From Pseudomonadota bacterium (lineage in GTDB: Bacteria; Pseudomonadota; Gammaproteobacteria; Burkholderiales; Burkholderiaceae): a stretch of 19,292 nt of DNA. The translations under genes were made by a program, and so were the position numbers. Below the pieces are notes generated by a model. It did not search any database, was not told the DNA's origin, and was given only the letters and a program-made list of their open reading frames with translations. Positions 1 through 6,446 of the stretch are shown one piece after another. The first letter of the stretch is position 1, and every line of letters begins with the position of its first letter. Where the stretch lies: the NCBI GenBank assembly GCA_029777935.1, contig JAKORH010000235.1, forward strand, positions 1 through 19,292. Reading direction: 5' to 3'.

Positions 1-409
1 CGGGGACCGCGACTACATAGTCGATGCCGATGCGGCCGTAGTAGTCCGCGTACAACGCAGAGCGACGGAAGCTCGAATCGGGCAGCGAGTCGGAGATGCG
101 GTGCGCGCCGACACCGAGGTGCGTCGCGTGGAAGCGCACCAGCGGATGGCTCTGGAAGAAGCGGTTGAAGCAGGCGACGTCCGCGTCGGTCAGCGCGCCG
201 TCGGGCCAGGTTACGACGCTGCGCGTGCCGGCACGCAGGTCGCAGTAGCTCAACGTGACCAGATCGGCCCCGACCAGGCCCGCCAGCCCCGAGATGGCCG
301 AGCGCGCGAAGTGCTCCATCGTCGGCGCTTCGGCGCGCTGTGCGCGCAGGAAACCGAGCGCGCGCTTCACGTCGGCTCCGGTCAACTGGCTTGCCGCGGA
401 TGCGGTCAT
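1..409 (-). CDS. LuxR-family transcriptional regulator, N-terminal part (partial, cut by window edge)
   Basis: Reading the minus strand from ATG at 409 gives an open frame of 136 codons to the left edge without a stop. It begins MTASAASQLTGADVKRALGF. The pattern is that of the GAF-like sensory N-terminus of LuxR-type HTH regulators: an early ALGFLRAQ helix, then 'GLAGLVGADLVTLSYCD', 'FFQSHPLVRFH', 'ISDSLPDSSFRRSALYADYY' and 'GIDYVVAVP'. In this family that order precedes a C-terminal LuxR HTH domain, which would lie outside the window, so DNA binding is inferred from family architecture only. The gene is divergent from the cupin gene at 541. The 131-bp gap between them must hold both promoters. 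The ligand cannot be told from sequence. Confidence 0.72.
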   Translation of the reverse strand, partial: MTASAASQLTGADVKRALGFLRAQRAEAPTMEHFARSAISGLAGLVGADLVTLSYCDLRAGTRSVVTWPDGALTDADVACFNRFFQSHPLVRFHATHLGVGAHRISDSLPDSSFRRSALYADYYGRIGIDYVVAVP

Positions 410-540
410 CGACGGGCTCCCGCGCCGCGTACGCCGGACTGCGTATGGGCGCGTCCGGTTGCGGCGCGAAGACTATAGCTCGCGGCGCGCGCTCTGCACG
501 CGGCGCCGCACTGACGAACCGAAGCGAAAGGAGGCAGGCG
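410..540. promoter_or_regulatory. Divergent intergenic region, LuxR-type regulator / cupin
   Basis: This 131-bp region must hold the promoters of two divergent genes. Apart from the SD of the cupin gene (AAAGGAGG, about 529-536), no convincing -35/-10 pair or operator palindrome was found by eye. Confidence 0.4.
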
Positions 541-912
541 ATGAACTCGGCGGAACTGAAGCACTTCGACCGGCCCGACGACGTGCGCGAATTCCCGCGC
601 GGGCGGCTCGAGCTGGTCACGATCGGCGGCGCTACCGTGGGCCGCGCGATCTTCGAGCCCGGCTGGCGCTGGCTGACCTCGGTGCAGCCTCTGGCCAACA
701 CGAAGAGCTGCGAGGCGCCGCACTTCCAGTACCACGTTTCGGGCGTGCTGATGGTGAAGATGGACGACGGCACCGAACTCGAATGCCGGCCCGGCGACGT
801 GTCGCTGCTGCCTTCCGGCCACGACGCGTGGGTGGTCGGCGACGAGCCGGCGGTGGTGGTCGACTTCCAGGGAATGGTCGACTACGCGAAGGCGCAGCAC
901 GTGCATCGGTAG
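541..912 (+). CDS. Cupin-domain protein
   Basis: A 123-aa single-domain protein. The cupin core is visible at about residues 35-110: 'EPGWRW', then HFQYHVSGVLMVKMDDGTEL (61-80), the turn 'CRPGDVSLLPSGHDAWVVGDEP' and a final beta strand 'AVVVDFQG'. H61, H65, E79 and H94 could form a metal site of the cupin 3-His/1-Glu kind, but the spacing is not canonical, so metal binding is uncertain. A strong SD (AAAGGAGG) at about 529-536 fixes the start at 541; the frame is open further upstream but without an SD. The gene is divergent from the LuxR-type gene and may be its target. No enzyme activity can be assigned; small cupins of this kind may be sugar or aromatic-binding proteins or regulators. Confidence 0.78.
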   Translation: MNSAELKHFDRPDDVREFPRGRLELVTIGGATVGRAIFEPGWRWLTSVQPLANTKSCEAPHFQYHVSGVLMVKMDDGTELECRPGDVSLLPSGHDAWVVGDEPAVVVDFQGMVDYAKAQHVHR

Positions 913-990
913 GCGACGCGCCCAAGCGCACGCACGTCAAACACGGCCGCGCCGGCGCGCGCTAATCTTCGCGCATTCGAGGGGCCGACG

Positions 991-1179
991 ATGCCGTGGA
1001 CCGAGTTCGATTACCCCGCGTCGATGCGACACATGAGCGAGCCTACGCGCGCCAAGGCGATCGAGATTGCCAACGCCCTGCTCGACGAGGGCATGGACGA
1101 AGGCAAGGCGATCCGGATCGCGATCGCCAAGGCGAAGGAGTGGGCCATGCAGCACGGCGTGCCGCCACGCGAGGACTGA
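991..1179 (+). CDS. Conserved small protein, 62 aa, YdaT-like
   Basis: A 62-aa protein starting MPWTEFDYPASMRHMSEPTR and continuing with 'AKAIEIANALLDEGMDEGKAIRIAIAKAKEWA'. The opening 'PW...DYP.SM' followed by an amphipathic helix rich in A, E and K matches my memory of a widespread small cytosolic family (YdaT-like, distantly resembling the ChaB start). The function is not established. SD GAGGGG at about 979-984 precedes the ATG with normal spacing. The gene sits 78 bp downstream of the cupin and 104 bp upstream of the SYLF lipoprotein on the same strand. Such proteins are often found near stress genes, but no role can be read from this sequence. Confidence 0.7.
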   Translation: MPWTEFDYPASMRHMSEPTRAKAIEIANALLDEGMDEGKAIRIAIAKAKEWAMQHGVPPRED

Positions 1180-1283
1180 TCCGCGCGTACGGCCTCGGAG
1201 CGGGGCATCCCGCGGCCGGGGCGGCGCAGCGAACCGATCGCGCGATCTTCGCTCTAACCCGGTGCCCAATCCGAGGAGCGAAT

Positions 1284-1991
1284 ATGAAGAATCCACATGC
1301 GCCGATCGATCTCGCCCGCCGCCGTGCACTGGGAACGGCCATGGCCGCGGCCTGGCTCGCCTCCGGCTGTGCGAGCACGCAGTTGAGCGGCGACCAGTCC
1401 GCCGATGCGCGCGACACCGTCGACAAGGCGCGCATCACGATCGAGGAGCTGACGCGCGACAAGAACTTCGGCGCGATGCACGAGGGGCTGAAGCGGGCGC
1501 GCGGCGTGCTGATCTTTCCGCAAATCATCCGCGGCGCGTTCTTCGTCGGCGGCTCGGGCGGCACCGGTGTGCTGCTCGCGCACGAAGGCGACAACTGGGT
1601 CGGCCCCGCCTTCTACACGATCGGCTCCGCCAGCCTCGGCGTGCAGTTCGGCGGCGAGGCGGCGCAGGTCGTGATCCTGGTGAACAGCCAGAAGGCGCTC
1701 GACGGCCTGTACACCAGCCACCTGAAGCTCGGCACCGACGCCTCGGTCGCCGCCGGCCCGATCGGGCAGGGCGGGGGACTCGCTATCACGTCCGACCTCG
1801 TCAGCTACTCGAAATCCAAGGGAGCGTTCGTCGGCATCAGCCTCGAAGGCTCCGTGCTCGACGTGCGCGAATCGCTGAACACCGCCTACTACGGGCGCAG
1901 CGTCACGCCGCTCGATATCCTCGTGCGGCACACCGCCTCCAACCCGCAGGCCGACGCGCTGCGCGCAGCGGTGCGAGCGGCGGTGCGCTAG
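1284..1991 (+). CDS. SYLF/Ysc84-domain lipoprotein
   Basis: A 235-aa protein with an N-terminal RRRALG motif, a hydrophobic stretch and the lipobox LASGC (lipidated C29), so a membrane-anchored lipoprotein is predicted. The rest is a SYLF (Ysc84, DUF500) domain. Typical segments are 'KNFGAMHEGLKRARGVLIFP', 'GAFFVGGSGGTGVLLAHE', 'WVGPAFYTIGSASLGVQFGG', 'VVILVNSQKALDGL', the glycine-rich 'DASVAAGPIGQG', and 'SYSKSKGAFVGISLEGSVLD..ESLNTAYYG'. SYLF domains bind phosphoinositides in eukaryotes; bacterial members are envelope lipoproteins of poorly defined function. The start at 1284 is preceded by SD GAGGAG at about 1273-1278. The RRR before the hydrophobic core could also suggest Tat export. Confidence 0.88.
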   Translation: MKNPHAPIDLARRRALGTAMAAAWLASGCASTQLSGDQSADARDTVDKARITIEELTRDKNFGAMHEGLKRARGVLIFPQIIRGAFFVGGSGGTGVLLAHEGDNWVGPAFYTIGSASLGVQFGGEAAQVVILVNSQKALDGLYTSHLKLGTDASVAAGPIGQGGGLAITSDLVSYSKSKGAFVGISLEGSVLDVRESLNTAYYGRSVTPLDILVRHTASNPQADALRAAVRAAVR

Positions 1992-2009
1992 GAACCTGTA
2001 GCTCTTGGA

Positions 2010-2474
2010 TCAGCGGCCGCGCTTCTGGTAGGTGCCTATCAGCTCGACGTGCGCCAGCACGTGGCCGGCCATCGCCTGTTCGAACTGCGCCTTGGTCGGC
2101 CGCTGCAGGTCGGTCAGCACCGTATCGAGCGCATACAGCTTGAAGAAGTAGCGGTGCCGCCCGATCGGCGGGCACGGCCCGCCGTAGCCGGTGCGCTTCC
2201 AGTCGTTCAGCCCGGACTTCGTTCCGGCCGGCAGCGTGCGCGCCGCTTCCGCAAGCTCGCCCGCGGGCGGCAGGTCGTACAGCATCCAGTGCACCCAGGT
2301 CATCTTCGGTGCGCGCGGGTCGGGGGCGTCCGGATCGTCGACGATCAGCGCTACGCTCTTCGTGCCCGCCGGCGCACCGCGCCATGCCAGCGGCGGCGAT
2401 AAGTCCTGGCCCTCGCAAGTGTAGCGCGCCGGGATTTCTGCGCCCGGCGCGAAAGCCGCGGAAGTCAGCAACAT
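2010..2474 (-). CDS. YbhB/YbcL family Raf kinase inhibitor-like (PEBP) protein
   Basis: A 154-aa protein of the phosphatidylethanolamine-binding-protein fold in its bacterial YbhB/YbcL form, which is usually 150-180 aa. Family motifs are clear: 'IPARYTCEGQDLSPPLAWRG', 'VALIVDDPDAPDP', 'WVHWMLYDLP', 'GYGGPCPPIGRHRYFFKLYALD', and the C-terminal 'VLAHVELIGTYQKRG'. The DPDAP loop and the GxCPP...H segment form the conserved anion pocket of the family. The frame is open to 2570, but the start at 2474 is chosen because GGGAGG lies about 8 nt upstream and the mature domain begins immediately. No export signal follows this start, so a cytosolic protein is likely. The gene is divergent from hsp20. Its physiological role is unknown. 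Confidence 0.87.
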   Translation of the reverse strand: MLLTSAAFAPGAEIPARYTCEGQDLSPPLAWRGAPAGTKSVALIVDDPDAPDPRAPKMTWVHWMLYDLPPAGELAEAARTLPAGTKSGLNDWKRTGYGGPCPPIGRHRYFFKLYALDTVLTDLQRPTKAQFEQAMAGHVLAHVELIGTYQKRGR

Positions 2475-2548
2475 GGCGATGGCCTCCCGAAACATCGTGC
2501 GAGAAGCGTCGCTCTTCGGTCCCGGCGATGCAATCCCGAGGACGCGGC

Positions 2549-2577
2549 GCAGTAGTCCGCGCGCTGCCACGGGTCAA
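2549..2577 (-). promoter_or_regulatory. Possible promoter for the PEBP gene
   Basis: On the minus strand TTGACC (2572-2577) matches the sigma-70 -35 consensus at five of six positions. It is followed after exactly 17 bp by TACTGC (2549-2554), a poor -10. Its position about 75 bp upstream of the PEBP start is reasonable. The weak -10 makes this a suggestion only. Confidence 0.25.
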
Positions 2578-2611
2578 TAACGCCGCCCGCGTCGCAGCCA
2601 GAATGGAAATA

Positions 2612-2632
2612 CGGGTGGAAGGTTTCCACCCG
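2612..2632 (+). promoter_or_regulatory. Perfect hairpin/palindrome in the hsp20 leader
   Basis: CGGGTGGAA (2612-2620) is followed by the 3-nt loop GGT and the exact complement TTCCACCCG (2624-2632). The 9-bp stem ends 10 nt before the hsp20 SD (GGAGG, 2643-2647). It is not the CIRCE operator sequence and does not itself pair with the SD. It could be a repressor operator, or an mRNA hairpin influencing translation or stability of the heat-shock message. Confidence 0.5.
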
Positions 2633-2652
2633 GGCTTCAAACGGAGGAATGT

Positions 2653-3072
2653 ATGGCCAATCTGATCGTCCGGCCGGATCCGTTCGACGTCGCGTTCCGC
2701 GATTTCTTTAAAGGCCTGCTGCGTCCCGCGCGCTGGGAAGTGGAGCCGAGCCTTGACATTCGTGTCGACGTGAAGGAAACGGACAAGGCTTACAAGGTGC
2801 GCGCCGAGATTCCCGGCGTGAAGAAAGAGGACATCGACATCTCGATCGACGGCAACCTCGTGACGTTGAAAGCCGAGGTCAAGCGCGAGAAGGAAGAGAA
2901 GGAAGAGAAGACCGTGATGTCCGAACGCTACTACGGCATGGTGTCGCGCAGCTTCACGCTCGACACCGATGTCGACGAGAAGGGCGCGACCGCCAAATAC
3001 AGCGACGGCGTGCTCGAGCGCGAGCTGCCGAAGAAGGCAGGCACCGCCGCGCGGCGGTTGAAAGTCGAATAA
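2653..3072 (+). CDS. Hsp20/alpha-crystallin family small heat-shock protein
   Basis: A 139-aa ATP-independent holdase chaperone of the cytosol. The alpha-crystallin domain spans about residues 33-135: 'EPSLDIRVDVKETDKAYKVR', the hallmark 'AEIPGVKKEDIDISIDGNLVTLKAE', a charged loop 'KREKEEKEEK', 'ERYYGMVSRSFTLDTDVDE' and 'GATAKYSDGVLERELPKK'. The N-terminal arm starts with 'MANLIVRPDPFDVAFRDFFKG'. The C-terminus 'RRLKVE' carries no clear I-X-I/V anchoring motif. SD GGAGG at 2643-2647 gives optimal spacing to the ATG at 2653. A perfect hairpin lies just upstream in the leader. The gene converges on polX, with a REP-like element between them. Confidence 0.94.
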   Translation: MANLIVRPDPFDVAFRDFFKGLLRPARWEVEPSLDIRVDVKETDKAYKVRAEIPGVKKEDIDISIDGNLVTLKAEVKREKEEKEEKTVMSERYYGMVSRSFTLDTDVDEKGATAKYSDGVLERELPKKAGTAARRLKVE

Positions 3073-3113
3073 GGCGGCCTGCTTCGCTGCGATGAACTTT
3101 GGCAGCGGCACGT

Positions 3114-3182
3114 GATTCCCGCGCAAGCGGGAATCCAGCGTATTTGCGGCGCAAGACACTGGATCCCCGCTTTCGCGGGGAT
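3114..3182. repeat. REP-like palindromic doublet between convergent genes
   Basis: Two hairpins lie in inverted arrangement. GATTCCCGC (3114-3122), loop GCAA, GCGGGAATC (3127-3135) has a perfect 9-bp stem. ATCCCCGC (3163-3170), loop TTTC, GCGGGGAT (3175-3182) has a perfect 8-bp stem. The flanking GAATCCAG (3131-3138) and CTGGATCC (3159-3166) are near-complementary, so the whole unit can fold back on itself. This ATTCCCGC..GCGGGAAT..CTGGAT pattern is a common dispersed intergenic repeat of proteobacteria. It lies in the 175-bp gap between hsp20 and polX stop codons, where it could end transcription from both sides. There is no clear U-tract, so a classical terminator is not shown. Confidence 0.82.
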
Positions 3183-3247
3183 GAGACTGGAGCAGTGCGC
3201 AGTCTTGCAGTTGCCGACATTCGTCGCCCATCGAGCAAGGCGAGCTT

Positions 3248-4966
3248 CTACCGCTTCAGCCACTTCCGGAGTTCCGCCAGCGGGCGCGTGTTCAGTACGT
3301 CGCCCGCCTCGAGCCAGCCGCGCCGCGCCTGGCCGACGCCATACACGAGATTGTCGAACTCGTGCACCGAGTGCGCATCGGAATTGATCGCTACCGCAAC
3401 GCCTTCGTCCTTCGCCGTCCGGCAGTGCAGGTCGGTGAGGTCGAGCCGCTCGGGATGCGCGTTCAGTTCGAGCGCAACACCGCGCGCCTTGCACTTGCGC
3501 ACGATCTGCAGCATGTCGACGTCGTAGGGATCGCGCTGGTCGATGAGGCGCCCGAGCGGGTGCGCGAGGATCTTCACGTGCGAGTTGTCCAGCGCAGCGA
3601 GGATGCGCGCGGTCTGCTTCGCGCGCGGCAGGTTGAATTTCGAGTGCACGGCTGCGATCACCACGTCGAGCGGCGCCAGCGCGGCATCGGGCAGATCGAG
3701 CGCGCCGTCGTCGAGGACGTCGACCTCGATGCCGGTCAGCAGCGTGATGCCCGCCAGCGCCGGATTCAGGCGCTCGATCTGATGCACCTGCTTGGCAAGC
3801 CGCACCGGATCGAGCCCGTGCGCCACCGTGAGCCGACGGCTGTGCTCGCTGATCGCGATGTAGCCGAGACCGTGCGCGCGTGCCGCCTGCGCCATCGCCT
3901 CGAGGCTCGCGGTGCCGTCGCTCCAGTTGGTGTGCACGTGCAGGTCGCCTCTGAGGTTGCCGAGCTCGATCAGCTTCGGCAACCTGCCCTTCGCCGCGGC
4001 CTCGATCTCGCCCCGGTCCTCGCGCAGCTCGGGCGCGATCCATGGCAGCTCGAGCTGGCCGTACACCTCCTCCTCGGTCGCGCCGGCCAGCGCGCGCCCG
4101 CCCTTGAACAGGCCGTACTCGTTGAGCTTCAGTCCGCGCTCGAGCGCAAGGTTGCGCAGGCGGATGTTGTGCGCCTTGGAGCCGGTGAAGTACATCAGCG
4201 CCGCGCCATAGCTATCCGGCGGCACCACGCGCAGGTCGACCTGCAGCCCTGACTTCAGCACGATCGACGCCTTGGTGTCGCCCTGCTGCAGCACCTCGCG
4301 CACGTCCGGGTAGGAGGCGAAATGCCGGCACACCGCCGCTCCGTCAGGCGCGGTGACCAGCAGATCGAGATCGCCGACCGTGTCGCGGCAGCGGCGCAGG
4401 CTGCCGGCGGCGAGCGCCTGCACGACACCTTGCCCGGCGCGCAGGAACGCGAGCAGCGCGTCCGCATACTGAGTGGCCACCGCCAGCTTGAAGCGCTTGA
4501 CTTCGCCGAGCTTCTGGTGGATCGCGGCAACGATGCGTTCCTCGGTCTTGCTGCCGAAGCCCGGCAGTTCACGGATGCGGCCGTCGCGCGCCGCGCGCAG
4601 CAGTTGCGGCAGCGAGTGTACGTGCAGCTCCTCGTACAGGGCGCGCACGCGCTTGGGCCCCAGCCCGGGAAGCTGCAGCAGCTCCGTCACTCCGGCCGGC
4701 ACTTCCTTGCGCAGGCGATCGAGCGCGGCCAGGCGGCCGGTGGCGGCGAACTCCTGGATCTTCGCCGACAGGTCGGGCCCGATGCCCGCCAGCTTGGGCA
4801 GCGGCTTGCCCGCGGCCAGCTGCGCGGACAGGTCGAGCTTCAGATCGCCGACGATGCGCGCCGCGTTGCGGTAGGCGCGCACGCGAAACGGATTGGCGTC
4901 CTGCAGCTCGAGCAGGTCGGCGATGCTGTCGAACGCAGCGGCGATGTCCGCGTTGGTGACCGACAT
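3248..4966 (-). CDS. polX: DNA polymerase X family protein with PHP domain (PolX)
   Basis: A 572-aa two-module repair enzyme of typical bacterial PolX length. Residues 1-155 form the helical N-terminus with two helix-hairpin-helix motifs: 'LPKLAGIGPDLSAKI' near 57 and 'LLQLPGLGPKRVRAL' near 97. A third is 'LPGFGSKTEERI' near 134. The nucleotidyltransferase core has 'GSLRRCRDTVGDLDLLV' (188-204), with catalytic D199 and D201, and the third acid D244 in 'VDLRVV'. 'YFTGSKAHNIRLR' follows near 259. The C-terminal PHP domain carries the metal motifs 'DLHVHTNWSDG' (341-351), 'AISEHS', 'EVDVL', 'AHP', 'NAHPERLDL' and 'SDAHS'. The family fills short gaps and has 3'-5' exonuclease and AP-processing activity in base-excision repair. 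SD GGAAAGG lies before the ATG. The start is only 16 bp from a structured repeat. Confidence 0.95.
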   Translation of the reverse strand: MSVTNADIAAAFDSIADLLELQDANPFRVRAYRNAARIVGDLKLDLSAQLAAGKPLPKLAGIGPDLSAKIQEFAATGRLAALDRLRKEVPAGVTELLQLPGLGPKRVRALYEELHVHSLPQLLRAARDGRIRELPGFGSKTEERIVAAIHQKLGEVKRFKLAVATQYADALLAFLRAGQGVVQALAAGSLRRCRDTVGDLDLLVTAPDGAAVCRHFASYPDVREVLQQGDTKASIVLKSGLQVDLRVVPPDSYGAALMYFTGSKAHNIRLRNLALERGLKLNEYGLFKGGRALAGATEEEVYGQLELPWIAPELREDRGEIEAAAKGRLPKLIELGNLRGDLHVHTNWSDGTASLEAMAQAARAHGLGYIAISEHSRRLTVAHGLDPVRLAKQVHQIERLNPALAGITLLTGIEVDVLDDGALDLPDAALAPLDVVIAAVHSKFNLPRAKQTARILAALDNSHVKILAHPLGRLIDQRDPYDVDMLQIVRKCKARGVALELNAHPERLDLTDLHCRTAKDEGVAVAINSDAHSVHEFDNLVYGVGQARRGWLEAGDVLNTRPLAELRKWLKR

Positions 4967-4982
4967 CGCTGCCTTTCCGCCC

Positions 4983-5189
4983 GAAGCTGTGAATCTTTCT
5001 ACTGCGCGTCCCGATCTCGGCCTTGCAGGCCGCGGCGTCGCGGGACGCGACGCCCCTTCGCCCTGTCCAAGTCCGCGCAGGCGGACTTGGAGCCGCAGGG
5101 CTCAGCCTGCGCTGCTCGCTGTACTACTCTGTACAGGTCCGCTGCTCGGCGCGACCTCGGGCCGCTCGCTACGAAATCTTCACACCTTC
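4983..5189. repeat. MITE-like structured repeat, copy 1 (207 bp)
   Basis: The ends are inverted repeats: GAAGCTGTGAA at 4983 and TTCACACCTTC ending at 5189, with imperfect pairing over about 40 nt. The outer parts match the element at 15111-15233. Shared tracts are TCTACTGCGCG, CCCGATCT, ACTCTGTAC, TCCGCT, CTCGGCGC, ACCTCGG and CGCTCGCTACGA. A central hairpin CTGTAC (5119-5124)/GTACAG (5131-5136) has loop TACTCT. Compared with copy 2 it contains about 84 extra bp holding further perfect hairpins. It fills the gap between the CBS gene stop codon (5190-5192) and the polX leader, and directly touches the stop codon. Confidence 0.75.
5034..5100. repeat. Extra hairpins inside repeat copy 1
   Basis: GGCGTCGCG (5034-5042), loop GGA, CGCGACGCC (5046-5054) forms a perfect 9-bp stem. 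CCAAGTCCGC (5067-5076), loop GCAG, GCGGACTTGG (5081-5090) forms a perfect 10-bp stem, enclosed by CCCTG (5061-5065) and CAGGG (5096-5100). This block is absent from copy 2 and looks like a nested insertion or an expanded central part. Confidence 0.7.
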
Positions 5190-5654
5190 TCACTTGCGCA
5201 GCGCCGTTTCCTTGGTCTGCTCGGCCTTGATCACCCGCACGACGGAGTCGAGCTGCTCGGCCAGCGCCTCCAGCAGGTTGTCCACCGCGATGATGCCGGC
5301 CAGCGTGCCCTGCGCGTCGACCACCGGCAGCCGGCGCACGCCGCGCTCGCGCATCTTTGCCAACGCGTCGAGGATGTCGTCGCTCTCGGCGACGGTCGCC
5401 AGCGGCGTGGCCATCACGTCGCCGGCGGTCAGCGTCTTCGCGTCCAGCGCGACCGCGACGGTCTCGATCACGATGTCGCGGTCGGTGACGATGCCGACCG
5501 GCTGGTCGCGCCGGCCCTTGTCGGCGACGACGATCACGCTGCCGACGTGCTGGTTGCGCATGATCTGCGCGCACTCGGCGAGTGTGGTCCCAGGCTGCAC
5601 GGTGACGACCTGTGTGGTCGCGAGGTCGCGTACGGTGACCGATTTCGCTCTCAT
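5190..5654 (-). CDS. Two-CBS-domain protein
   Basis: A 154-aa cytosolic protein made of two tandem CBS repeats. Repeat 1 is at about 1-68: 'VRDLATTQVVTVQPGTTLAECAQIM', 'HVGSVIVVAD', 'PVGIVTDRDIV'. Repeat 2 is at about 76-140: 'AGDVMATPLATVAESDDILDALAKM', 'GVRRLPVVDAQGTLAGIIAVDNLLE'. Paired CBS repeats (Bateman module) bind adenosine nucleotides and act as energy or stress sensors; both repeats keep the usual G-[IV]-[IV]-T/A-x-x-D ending. The start at 5654 follows SD AGGAGG, which overlaps the end of the VIT gene, so the two genes are probably one transcript. The 8-bp gap suggests translational coupling. The stop codon directly abuts the structured repeat. Confidence 0.9.
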   Translation of the reverse strand: MRAKSVTVRDLATTQVVTVQPGTTLAECAQIMRNQHVGSVIVVADKGRRDQPVGIVTDRDIVIETVAVALDAKTLTAGDVMATPLATVAESDDILDALAKMRERGVRRLPVVDAQGTLAGIIAVDNLLEALAEQLDSVVRVIKAEQTKETALRK

Positions 5655-5662
5655 GGGTCCTC

Positions 5663-6358
5663 CTAACCAATCAGGCGCGCCAGCCAGAATGCCACGCCCG
5701 CAGCCAGCCCGCCGATTGCCAGCGTCTGCACTGCCGACTGCCATTTCGGCGCACCGGTGAAATGTCCCTTGACGTAGCCGAACAGTGCCAACGCCGCCAG
5801 CGTGACCGCGATCGACCACGGCAGCGCGCGCGCAACGGTGTCGAACACCAGATACGGCGCCAGCGGGATGAAGCCGCCGACCACGTAGGCGGCCGCGATC
5901 GTCAGCGCCGACCACCTGGCGCGCCGCTGCTGCGGCTCCTCGAGACCGAGTTCGAAGCGCATCATGAAGTCACGCCACGCCGTCGGGTTGGCACGCAGTC
6001 CTTCGATCAGCGCCGCGTAGTGCTCGGCCTTCAGGCCGTAGCGCTCGAAGATGTCGGCGACTTCGCGCGCCTCGGCCTCGGGCTTCTCGACGATCTCGCG
6101 CTCCTCGCGCGAGCGCTCGGAGGCGTAGTGCTCGTTGTCGCTGCGTGCCGCCAGGTATCCGCCGAGTCCCATCGCGATCGAGCCGGCCGCCACTTCGGCC
6201 ACGCCGGCGGTGATGACCAGGTCGACGCCGGCCGCCGCACCGCTGATGCCGGCCGCCAGCGCGAACGGCACCGTCAGCCCATCGGCCATGCCGATCACGA
6301 TGTCGCGCACCGTATCGCTGGCCTGGAAGTGCGACTCGTGGTGCAGATGAGTGTCCAT
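5663..6358 (-). CDS. VIT1/CCC1-family metal transporter
   Basis: A 231-aa integral membrane protein. 'HFQASDTVRDIVIGMADGLTVPFALAAGISGA' is the signature start of the VIT1/CCC1 (DUF125) family, which moves Fe2+ or Mn2+ across membranes. Two TM helices come first ('GLTVPFALAAGISGAAAG' and 'LVITAGVAEVAAGSIAMGLGGYLAA'). Then comes a charged cytosolic helical domain ('SERSREEREIVEKPEAEAREVADIF') typical of the family's metal-binding domain, and three further TM helices ending 'AGVAFWLARLIG'. In-frame ATGs at 6415, 6370 and 6358 are possible. 6358 is preferred because the conserved domain starts shortly after it, although its SD (GGGA) is weak. Iron versus manganese cannot be told. The CBS gene follows after 8 bp. 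Confidence 0.86.
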   Translation of the reverse strand: MDTHLHHESHFQASDTVRDIVIGMADGLTVPFALAAGISGAAAGVDLVITAGVAEVAAGSIAMGLGGYLAARSDNEHYASERSREEREIVEKPEAEAREVADIFERYGLKAEHYAALIEGLRANPTAWRDFMMRFELGLEEPQQRRARWSALTIAAAYVVGGFIPLAPYLVFDTVARALPWSIAVTLAALALFGYVKGHFTGAPKWQSAVQTLAIGGLAAGVAFWLARLIG

Positions 6359-6446
6359 TACACATCCCATGAAGATCGTGCGCTGATGTCGGTGTGCGGC
6401 GCTGACCTGAATCAACCGTGCCCTCCGCGATGCGTTAGCCTAGGGC

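Noticed and set aside
935..962. GC-rich palindromic stretch after the cupin gene as a terminator.
   Set aside because: The stem is mostly alternating GC repeats with no following U-tract, so a terminator cannot be supported.
2578..2582. Single TAACG between the PEBP gene and hsp20 as a further SARP-type site.
   Set aside because: No second unit lies 11 bp away on either side, so it lacks the direct-repeat geometry of the other three sites.
1903..3231. Long minus-strand open frame over the PEBP-hsp20-REP region.
   Set aside because: It reads through hsp20 in antisense. Its 'PRESGDP' peptide is the well-known translation of the palindromic repeat, and the other part is simply the PEBP gene's shadow.
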